Of a stretch of 64,000 nt of DNA, positions 47,615 through 57,345 are shown piece by piece. The notes under the pieces are model-generated. The model did not search any database, was not told the DNA's origin, and worked only from the letters and a program-made list of their open reading frames with translations. The stretch covers positions 1,426,001-1,490,000 of the forward strand of contig OX387203.1 in NCBI GenBank assembly GCA_947561715.1. Direction: 5' to 3'. The translations under genes and the position numbers were made by a program. The DNA is from Ascidia mentula. Its lineage: Eukaryota; Chordata; Ascidiacea; Phlebobranchia; Ascidiidae. Numbering within the stretch: position 1 is the stretch's first letter; every line of letters starts with the position of its first letter.

Positions 47615-49002
47615 AATTTTTTTCTAGTAAATAACAAGAACAGGATAATCTGGGTTAAAAGTTTTTTGTTCTTGTTCTGCAATTGGTTCTAGAGATTGGT
47701 GAGATTCAAATATTTTAGCAACTGTTTTCTCACAACAGCATACCATATTAACCACAGGATACAGTGGTCAAAGTAAAACATAGACCTATACATACGCTTC
47801 TTAATAACCGGTTCCCATAGATTAATTAATTTCAAGAAGCATTTCGCCTGAATCTCACCACTGGATCTGGACCACACATTCTAGATTACAGGTTTTATTA
47901 TGACAAACATAATCTTCATCATGTCATTGTTTTTTTGTAAATATCAAAACCATTTTTGTCCATCTATTTTTTTTCATTTTCAATCCTATCATTTCTGAGT
48001 ACGTTTTTTGTGCTGGCTTGTTTTACAAAAGCACAATCATTGTCAGATATGTTGTAAAGCTTGATCAATTAACCTTAAACTTGCTTAGTAACAATATGTG
48101 TCCTGGACAGTCTTTCTCTTACCGTCTTGTGACATTTAGTACACAAAGTTTTGTTCGATTAACACTTGACACCGTGGCAATGTTATGTTTGGTTTGTGAT
48201 TAATATGTGTGTTTATAAATGTTAATGAATTACTATGAAGCGGCTGGATTTTTAAATATATATTTTTTCAGTTGCCTGAACAATTTAATTTTAAAAGTAG
48301 AATCATTCAATATTACTAATGATAAGGAATTTCGTTTTATCACAAGAAAATTATTAGGTGTAAAGTTTTTGGGCTGTTCTTTTTTTATTTTTGTTTGCAG
48401 AGAATATGGTTGTTGTATTTAATATTGCAGCTGGTCAGACTGGTAGGTTTAAGTAACAGTAAAATATTTTGTGCTGGTTCTGCAATTAGTTTAGGCCATA
48501 GGTTTTGTCATAATATACATAATCCTTATCATATTTAGGATTTTATCATTGTTGTTGAAATAAAGACAGCAACAAACATAACAACAGGAATCTCTAATTT
48601 TTTTCTGTCTGTTTCTTATGGAAACTAGTTTGAAAAATATGCAATCTAACGAACACAAATAAGGACAACAGTTTGAATGTTTGGGAGGAATTACGTTTAT
48701 TAATTGCAGTAGCTAGTGGTACAAACAAAAATGACAAATTAATTGTATGGAAAAATTGAAAAAGGATTGTTTATAGTTTTACACTCCAAACTGTACAACA
48801 TAGAACTGGTATTAGCATGAATCATATATTTTTTCAACATAGATATTTTTAGAGAAAAAATTGTTTCTGCTGCAAGTTTTAATCGCAAACTGGGAAATGT
48901 TATAGGGAACTTCTGTCTTTAAGTATTAGATACATTCTATAACCTGCAAAAAAATTATCCGAAATCTTTTAATAACTTGTGTGATTTTTGACACATAATG
49001 GC
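47615..49002. other. Spacer upstream of gene L
   Basis: Sequence 47615-48260 aligns with the region upstream of gene I (40347-41000), including the shared block. No gene; frames at 48018-48422 are not supported. Confidence 0.5.
48221..48233. promoter_or_regulatory. Conserved motif in upstream block of L
   Basis: GTTAATGAATTAC, identical to the sites upstream of H and I, about 610 bases before the L start codon. Confidence 0.3.
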
Positions 49003-51663
49003 TTACAAAAGGGGAACTATTGGTTCCCTGGCTATTTCTGTCTGATGTGGTAATGGTTGGTTGGTTGCTTCCTGTTGGCGATTCTTGACCATTTCTGTCT
49101 GATATGGAAATGGTTGGTTGTTTGCTTCCTGTTTGAAATTAAAGTTTGGTTTCAGTTCTTGGCCAAGTGTTAAAGTCAGGTCTCCGTCAATTTAGTTTAA
49201 ATTGCAGAAATAAACTATGGTCGTTGCTTACTGCATTGTGATAAACTGTTGCTGGATTTTGAAGTGAACTTTGCTGCAGGTTGAACTGGTTCGGTGGTAT
49301 ATACTGACAAAGCAACATTTTGTTAGACATTCATTTTATTGTATTGGTGCAGGTGGTGTATTATATTTTTTCCATGCTTTTGTATATCGTTTGCAGCTTG
49401 TTGTTTTTTCCCCTTTTTTTTCTTTGATTTTATGTTTTATCGAGCGTCCCCACAAACAAGCCAAAGCCGACAGTTCATTACCTAATCGTGAAGTCTGATT
49501 GTCAGTTTGTAAGGTTTTTTACATTTGCATTACTGTTGGTTAACTGCGTTGTTGTCTTGTTTTTTAGCGATACCGATAATGCCTGCACAGACAGGCGAAA
49601 TTTCTATGTCGTAAAACTTGAAACAGACAGACGACTTGGCATTATTTATCATTTTCTGCTTTTGTATATCAGGTATATATTGCTACATTATAATTGATTC
49701 TGAATACTTCTTTACCTGCATTGGAATGGCTCCTCCTTGATGATACCCAAAGTTACCTTGGTAAGGTGCACCTAAATATGATTGTAATAAGATTATGTAA
49801 ATGTAATTGTGGTGGACTACAAATGTACAACCTGGCTTGTAAAAAAATGCTTAAATTAGTAATGTATTAATTCTTTGATTTCACCAATTTATCAATGTTG
49901 TATTTCCTCACCGGCATTCATTGCTTGATTTGGAATTGTATATACTTGTGGCTGACCAGGATTGGTCGTTATCACTGTTTGCTAAAGATAACAAAACAAA
50001 TCCTATTGGATGTGCAAAAAAGTTAACAGTTACTGAATAAATTCCAAACTAAATTTATTGCATTCATAGATTTTGACTTATTGTGTCATCATAAATCAAC
50101 ACTTTTTGCAGATTTTTGTGGAATCTGCTTTTAATGTTTTTAATTTTAACTAATCTAAAGTTGAGTATTATTTCTATTGCTTTAAATCAGTGTTTCCCAA
50201 CCAGTGGTATGCGTACCACTAGTGGTACGAAATGTGATTCTTGGTGGTACATAAGCACCTTTCCGTAAGTTACGGATATAGTTCAAATTGGAAAAACTGT
50301 AAGTCATCTCAAAATGTTTGTTACTTCATCTCCTAGGTTACTTTGTTACACTCAACTAGGTGGTATGTGCGAAATTGTTTTACCTCCAAGTGGTATGCAA
50401 CCACAAAAAGGTCGGGAATCACTGCTATAATTAAGCTCATGTACCATGGTTGTTGCAACTGTGTTTGTTCCACAGTTAGCAGCACAGCAATAAGATGAAT
50501 GCACAATCGAAACAATAAGTTCAGTGAATCCAATGATTGCAAGCACACTGTGTATGGCAATTTCTCTGTCCTGCAAGTAAGTTTTTTTGCTTAATTAGTT
50601 TTGAGGGAATACTAGGCACAAAAATTATTTTTGTTGGTTTTGTTTATGTTTTGATTTTTATGAAGTTTTGTTTAGTGTTTCTGTAAACGTAAATTTGATG
50701 CAATACTGGAGTTGTACCAGATCTGACTTGTGGCAATCGTAGTAGTAGGGATAGTAGTTGCCACAGTAGTAGTAATAATAAGAAACATCAATGGCTGCTA
50801 TAATTTCCAAAGATATCATTGTACAGGATGCAAGTGCAGCAAAAATTGCCATAACCATTCCACCAGTTATCTAATAAAATAAATGTACTTTGTTAAAAGC
50901 CAAAATATTTTGTGTCAAACTTCACTGTTAGAAATCCTTGTGACAAATGAAATTTGTAAATCGTCAACTACTGTCAAATTTTTTTGTTACCAACCATGCA
51001 ACGGGATGGGCTTTTTGATGATGTAACACCAAGAATTCCAGCAACCAAAATCTAAAATTGTGTTAAATTTTTGAGATCAAATTTTATTTTTTATTTCTAT
51101 TTGTCAGAATATTTATACTGAAGTTTATGTGTTTTAAGGATTCGGTGCTATTATGTCATATGATTGGCAGTAATTTGAAATAAAATCTATTTAATGAAAA
51201 CAAAGCACTTATTATGTGAAGTTAAAAATATAAACCTCTTACTTACAAAAGCTCCACACCAAATTCCATCTGCTACCCATATCCAGGCAGAGTAGTAGTA
51301 GTAGTAGGAAGTATTTGATGATTGTGCCAGTATCATCATAGTTACTGCCAATACAATCGAGACAATTCCCAAAATGATCTGAGTGATCTGAAAAAGCAAT
51401 GTTCAAACCAAAAGAATGTTTTTAAAAATCTGTTGTCAACATATTTGAAACGAATAAGATTATGAACACAACTCACGGGTTTTCCCAATTCAGCCAGTCT
51501 CTTTATACTCAGAATAAGAATATCTTTTTTAAAAAAATGTGGCAATAAACTAAAGACTTACTCCAAGCCCTTTAAAAGTTTTGGCATATCTTGCTCCAGT
51601 TAATCGACCTGAATCCGGTGATGGCCCACAACAGCAACCAGAACAACAACCATCAGAGGCCAT
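49003..51663 (-). CDS. MS4A (CD20)-like four-helix membrane protein (gene K)
   Basis: Nine exons: 51663-51562, 51387-51247, 51051-50995, 50870-50718, 50570-50445, 49981-49912, 49771-49716, 49303-49232 and 49128-49003; 903 nt, 300 aa. N-terminus ASDGCCSGCCCGP; both extracellular loops are tyrosine-rich (SYYYYYSAW, and SYYYYYCGNYYPYYYDC). Helix 2 is ILVAGILGVTSSKSPSRCM; helix 4 ends CCAANCG. The tail has GAPYQGNFGYHQGG. The last exon is twice the usual length and encodes an internal duplication (EANNQPFPYQTEM then EATNQPLPHQTEI). Intron 5 carries a hAT-like MITE and intron 7 a 282-bp insertion. Closest to G by N-terminus and loops. Confidence 0.75.
49376..49670. mobile_element. Insertion in intron 7 of gene K with 13-bp flanking repeat
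   Basis: GCTTTTGTATATC occurs at 49376-49388 and 49658-49670, bracketing a 269-bp insert. Intron 7 of K is 412 bp, against 130 bp in L. No terminal inverted repeat stands out, so a retroposon or other element is possible. Confidence 0.5.
50188..50424. mobile_element. hAT-like MITE in intron 5 of gene K (237 bp)
   Basis: Terminal inverted repeats CAGTGTTTCCCAACC and GGTCGGGAATCACTG. The flanking octamers CTTTAAAT and CTATAATT are similar but not identical. Inside, GTGGTA repeats in both orientations make subterminal palindromes. Confidence 0.65.
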
Positions 51664-51915
51664 GATTTTTATATTATTCTGCCAATCAACAAAGTATGAT
51701 TCTGTCTTTTTGCGTTTTTTGCACTTGACACTGAAATCTGTCCTGTTTAACTATAGATAAGTTTTGCTTGAACCACCAACTTTGAGGTAACTAAAAGTTT
51801 GTTTCTCTTGCAGTCGGGCACTGCTATTACAGCACAGTTTTGTTTTGATCAATACCTTTTGGGCACCATGGCAACGCTGTGTTTGGTTTGTGATGAATTT
51901 GAGTGTTGTATAAAT

Positions 51916-51928
51916 ATTAATCAATTAC
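51916..51928. promoter_or_regulatory. Variant motif in upstream block of K
   Basis: ATTAATCAATTAC within the shared block, about 255 bases before the K start codon. Confidence 0.25.
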
Positions 51929-52209
51929 AGCGAGGTAGCTGGATTATTAAAAAGTTTGTTGAACATGATACGCTTTGTTAAACCTGTGTCACCTGCACAT
52001 ATTTGCTCAGTTATCTGAAAAAATTGTAATTACCGATAATAAAAAGTTGTTCTATTGTTATAATACAAGAATTTTAATTTCTGTTTGAATACCAATTACA
52101 TGAACTTTGCAAAACATTCATGATCATGAAAGTGTTACAGGTAGTTTTTTTTGTATTTAGCTTTTAAATACATGAATACAGCGACCGAAACAAACGCAAA
52201 TATCAAACT

Positions 52210-52472
52210 ACATTGTTACTGATGCTGCCAGGCATATTTATTGCTTAATACTGCTCTTCTGGCAAACTTTATTGTATTTACGTTTCTCGACGTTTCGGCT
52301 ATTATGCAACAGCCTTCATCAGGAGGAAGTATCTAAGTCTACCACAAATCGTCCACTGTGGTAGACTTAGATACTTCCTCCTGATGAAGGCTGTTGCATA
52401 ATAGCCGAAACGTCGAGAAACGTAAATACAATAAAGTTTGCCAGAAGAGCAGTATTAAGCAAATATCAAACT
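52210..52472. mobile_element. Palindromic Penelope-like element with two hammerhead-like cores
   Basis: Flanked by GCAAATATCAAACT (52196-52209 and 52459-52472). Two arms of about 80 bp, each running from TGCTCTTCTGGCAAACTTTA to CTTCCTCCTGATGAAGGCT or its complement, face each other around a 50-bp centre that is itself inverted (AGTATCTAAGTCTACCAC). Each arm encodes CTGATGA, extra A, stem GGCT/AGCC, GAAACGT. It shares its tip with 9374-9476. Confidence 0.7.
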
Positions 52473-53132
52473 GTTGATTGATAAAAGCTATTTACTGAAC
52501 GTATTTTTTATACATATTGCAGCTGGTGGAACTTGTTGAATTTTATGTTCCTGTGTTATACTAAATATATGTTGTGCCAGTTATTGGTCATCTTTTGACA
52601 TCTGTTATTGCAGAGAAACAGAAACATTAGTATTGTATTTAAAATTGCATCTGGTGAGACTGGTTTTGCGATTTAGGTTTTAGTGGCAGTAAAATTGTTT
52701 GTGCTACTTCTGGAAGTGTTTTTGATCACAGCTGAAATTATAAAATATAAGTAAAAATCTTCAACATGTCTTTGGTTTTTTGATGAATGTCAACAGCAAA
52801 GATTTTAGTCAACAAATTAGCAAGAAGTCTGTAAAGTTTTATCATTTTTAAAAGTTTGTGGTCTCTGTCTGTAGTTCTGTTCTCTTTATTTGGCAAAAAC
52901 ACTTCTAAGCATCATGAAAAAAATTATTACTTTCCTCGAACAAAACATATTTTCAATGAAGTTTATTTTTACAAAATGAATATTTTTAAAAATTCAGATG
53001 CATATAATTTCTAAATGTACATTGTTCAAGCGTCGCAAACATTTACCTTGTATTGCACTAAAGGAAGATATTGTAAAAAATAATTATGTATGTATGTCTA
53101 TGTAATGAAAAGTTTTGTTGTTTCTCCACTCG

Positions 53133-55948
53133 TCATTCCTTGTTTTGTGAATTCTCCTGCAATACATTATGCCTAAATTATAAATATTGTGCAAGGTTCA
53201 ATTAAACTTCAGTTAAAATTTAAATGTCTTGTAGAATAGGTTTGTTTTTATGTTATATATTTCCTTGTGTGTACTAGGGTAAGAAATTATTCCACAGATG
53301 CGGGAACATGTTAGTGATCAGAATTTTTGTAAGCAAACACAATGAAAAAGGCTTATTTTGTGTCTACTTACAGAATATCCATGATTTTCTCCACCAGAGT
53401 TTCCCGTTGGAGGAACATATTGGTTAACTGATGCAGGCTGTTGCAAAAATACACAAACTGGTTAGCATAATTATTTTGTTGCAATTGTTTTTAGTTTTGT
53501 CAATGATTCTTGTTAGTGTATACAAGCATTAATTTTTATAAAATGGGAATTGATAATAATTGCAAATTCAGCAATTTAAGTTATTGTCAATACATATGGA
53601 AAGTTTAGAGTTGAAAATACTAATGTCTAAAATTTTTATGCATTTTGTTATTCCTTACGCAGTGCTGATGGCAACACCCTGCTTGATTTCCAGTTTGCAT
53701 GATGGGATGATTTGATAGTCCCTGTATGAAAAGTCAGACCAACAGGTTAGTAACCAACTTTATATTTTAAAACTGCTTTTGAATATTAAAAATAAGATTA
53801 GTTTACCTGTACTGGTATCCCTGCTTCATTGACCAAAACAACTTTCTGAATATATGATGGGTTGGTTATTCCTTGCTGCATAATACTGTACTGTCGAGGC
53901 CCTGGAAGTTAAACAAACCCCTTGAATATTGCTGAACCACTGGTATTCATGCATGGATCATTGCCACGTGTTTCGAAATATATGCCTGCACACTAAAAGA
54001 TAGTCTAAAAGGTGTCTTTTAAAAAGACTAAAAGATAAAAGATAGTGAGAATTCTTAAGCCATGCTTACCACATGCACACTGGCCTTGGTGATGTGGAGT
54101 TGTCACAACTTGTCCCTGGCTCACGATTGAAGAATTCAGTGTTTGCTGAAATAGTGAAGAAATGTTTTTGCCACAAAATTGTTTCAGTCTCTTGAAAAGA
54201 CTTGTGTAATTGAGTTGTCCCCCCAAAAAAAGGCTAAAAAAGTATTTTCTTGAAAAGTTTAGAACATTTGGTGACTCACAGATGTGGGTTGGTTTGTGCA
54301 GCATTTTGCACAACAACAGTACGCTGAATGTACAACAGAAATCACCAATCCTATGAATCCAATAACAGCAAGTGTGCAATGCATTGCAAACTGTGCAATC
54401 TAAAAGTAGTCATTGTTTAGATATAGGTTTTGGCTTGTTTTCCTGGAAAAATAACTACCTTTTTTGCCATAAAAAAAATCTCTTTTATTTTGAAGAAGTT
54501 TCCATGCATGATATGTCACACTCATTAACATTTGTAACTTTTTTTACCTGATTGGAATCTTTTGGGTATTGATCGCGAAATGACAATACTGCAGAAGTAG
54601 CTTCCAACCCACACATAGCCGCTGATGCAAGCGCTCCAAAAATTGTCATCACCAAAGCGGCTGTTATCTGATATGGAAATGTTTGCACATAATAATGAAA
54701 CATGGGCAACAAGTGCATGTTGGCCTGAAGGACCTGTATGGGTATTATATTGGCGAAATCCTGTTTTTAAAGTCCTCTGCTGCAATGCATCTAGCGACTG
54801 TTCCGCTTGTTTCCCAATGACCGTTGATGGGTCTTGTGACTTACATAGGGACCTAAAATGCTTTAAAGTTGAAAAAAAAAATTTGCTTTTGGATAAGACT
54901 GTACAGAGCAAGGACTCGTTGAGCCTCCTGGAAGATCATTTGATCACAGGGGGGTATAAACTCCCCTGGGGGGAGGCCTTTGACACTTTTTCAGCAACTA
55001 AATTTGGTGCCATTGCATAGAGAAGACTTACAAAAAATGCAAATGAGTAGGTAGTTGAACGATTTATTTTTCTACAAAATTGACTAACCAGCGGGACAAA
55101 TGCCCCCAGGGGGTGGCTAAACCATTTTTCTAGTGACTAATTTTGATCAAAATTTGTAGACATGGGATGGATTTTTCATAAAATCACGAATGATCGGCCA
55201 CTTAAACGATTCATTTTTCCACAAATACAGCCTGAATTTTGTGCTCTATTTTCACCATAATTTTCAGCAGCACCCACCAGCAAGTAACTACCTGATTGAA
55301 ATAGCCCAAAACCCCACTAAAACTGCCCCCAACACCCTAAAATTTGCCATGACAACAGCACACGCATGTGCGCTCATTCAACCGAAAAATTGAGCCTTAT
55401 GCATCACTGGTTTGCTTTGTGACGTAAAATTTCTATTGTGACAAAGGTCTACACGGTGGGCATTTCCCAGCACCAAAACTTATTTTCATAGAAATACCAA
55501 TATGCGTCCTGAAAGTGATAATTGCACTTACAATGCACTGAGATGGTGTTGACGCTGATTTAATCCCAAGAATTCCATCGATTAATATCTAAAAGATTTT
55601 TTTTACGACCATTATATTTTTTGAATTTGCCAACAATTACAAACGGTAACTTCACTTACAAATACACCACACCAAATTCCAGTGGCAAACCAGGTTATAC
55701 CACCAGCGTAATCATAGGTTTGTCCAGCCACAACCAGTAGGGCACAGCCAATTTCCAATGAAAATGAACCAAGAACCACTTGAGCAATCTATAAAAAAGA
55801 AACAAGCAAATTATTGTACATTAACTTATTGCATAAAAGGCAACAAACATTTATTTACCCCCAATCCTTTGTAAACTTTGGAGTATTTTGGCGTGTAAAA
55901 AAGTGAAGGTGCCAGTAGGCAGTTTCCGTTGCAGCCATTAGATACCAT
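53133..55948 (-). CDS. MS4A (CD20)-like four-helix membrane protein (gene M), divergent
   Basis: Ten exons: 55948-55859, 55788-55660, 55588-55532, 54667-54548, 54399-54280, 54145-54070, 53901-53807, 53721-53659, 53437-53372 and 53156-53133; 840 nt, 279 aa. It has the same helix-per-exon plan and the same 57-nt exon 3 as its neighbours (IAQVVLG, FATGIWCGVF, ILIDGILGIKSASTPSQCI, ITAALVMTIFGAL, YCCCAKCC). The tail is unrelated in detail: a His/Gln/Cys-rich segment (QGQCACG, CCHQHC), then PASVNQYVPPTG. The tyrosine loops are absent. It lies at the upstream edge of the cluster and is probably its oldest branch. Intron 3 is 864 bp because of a repeat insertion. The last exon (ENSQNKE) is the least certain. 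Confidence 0.7.
54760..55515. repeat. Dispersed repeat in intron 3 of gene M (inverted relative to 11400)
   Basis: 55130-55515 is the reverse complement of 56573-56900 and of 57055-57345 at high similarity, and 54780-54960 resembles 11820-11930 in reverse. The frame 54625-55020 overlaps exon 4 and this repeat and is not a gene. Confidence 0.65.
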
Positions 55949-57345
55949 ACTTCTATGCCAGTCAATATTTTTCTCTTTGCTGCTGTGTATTTTACATAAA
56001 TATAATTGTCACTACCAAAGAAAACTTATGCCTACTTCAATGCCTAGTTTTTATTCAAACTCGATTCAATTTTAGGCACTTTAAACCCTAAATTCATCTT
56101 CCGGAGATCAAAATTCACATGAACATGAAACGACGCATTACGACATTTCTTATTTTGGAAACTAGTTAAGTTACTTTTCCAGTTGCAATTTTTCATCTGA
56201 TACAGATAATGCAAATACTCTTTGTCTTGTCGTTTAATAACGGTTGAACGTACTGCACTTGTGAGAGAATGTTTACTGCGTGCACGAGATTTGGTACAAA
56301 TATTTCAATGTTTGCATCCCACTGGTTGTATCACAAGACAAAGTGTCAATATTTACTTTGTATTGCAGATATCGGAAATGCGTTAATATTGGCAAAGTGA
56401 GCTGACCAAGCCTTCCCTGTGTCGATGGAATGCCTTCGTTTGCATTTGACCATGCAACCTTAAAACATATGAAGCGTCCATGCATGGACTGGCTTGCAAT
56501 ATAATTGTATGTGACATTACCACTTGCAGACAGATGGTAATGTTTTTTTTGGATAGATGTCATTGAATAGCCTTAAGGACGCATATTGGTATTTCTGTGA
56601 AAATAAGTTTCGCTGGTGGGAAATGCCAACGTGCAGACCTTTGTCACAATAGAAAGGGCACGGCACAGAGCAAACCAGTGATGCACAGGGGTCAATTTTC
56701 CGGTTGAATGAGCGCACATGCGTGTGCTGTTGTCATGGCGAAATTTAGGGCGTTTGGGGTAGTTTTACTTGCTGGTGGGTGCTGGTGAAAATGAAGCGCA
56801 AAATTCAGGCTGTATTTCTGTACAAATGAATCGTTTAAGTGTCCAATCACTCGTGATTTTATGAAAGATCCATCCCAGATCAAAAAATCAAAATTAGTCT
56901 GTAGAAAAATGGTTTAGCCAGCCCCTACATTCAAACTTGGCTGTAGGCGACAGTTCTTCTTTCTATCAAAAATAAATTTCGCTGATGGAAAGCTTGAATC
57001 TTGTGTCACAATGCTTTAGAACTTTTCATAAGGCAGTCAGTAATTTATGAATGCTTTTGAGAAGTTTTAGGACGCATATTGGTATTTCTATGAAAGTAAG
57101 ATTTGGTGCTGGGTAGTGCCCACCGTGTCGTCCTCTATTACAATAGAAATTTTACATTACAAAGCAAACCAGTCATGCCACATTTTTACGGTTGAATGAG
57201 CACACATGTGCGAGCTGTTGTCATGGCGAATTTTAAGGTGTTTTGGGCAGTTTTAGTGGGGTTTTGGGCTATTTGAAACAGGTGGTTACTTGCTGGTGGG
57301 TGCTGCTGAAAATTATGGTGAAAATGGAGCACAAAATTCAGGCTG
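55949..57345. repeat. Gene-free region with two dispersed-repeat copies
   Basis: Copies at 56573-56900 and 57055-57345 of the repeat in intron 3 of M, opposite orientation. 55949-56570 shows nothing recognisable apart from the 5' flank of gene M. Confidence 0.55.

Larger units (their letters stand above)
51664..53132. other. Spacer upstream of gene K
   Basis: Upstream block with ATTAATCAATTAC (51916-51928) and a palindromic Penelope-like element (52210-52458). No gene seen. Confidence 0.5.

Noticed and set aside
49271..49697. Two plus-strand frames of 69-75 codons
   Set aside because: They lie in introns 7 and 8 of gene K and in the inserted element; no recognisable protein features.
52210..52472. 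Fully functional hammerhead ribozymes in the palindromic Penelope-like element
   Set aside because: The core and stem III can be drawn, but there is an extra base before stem II and no sequence pairs to form stem I, so only a hammerhead-like core is claimed.
54625..55020. 131-codon plus-strand frame
   Set aside because: Antisense to exon 4 of gene M and running into a dispersed repeat; no supporting splice pattern or motif.
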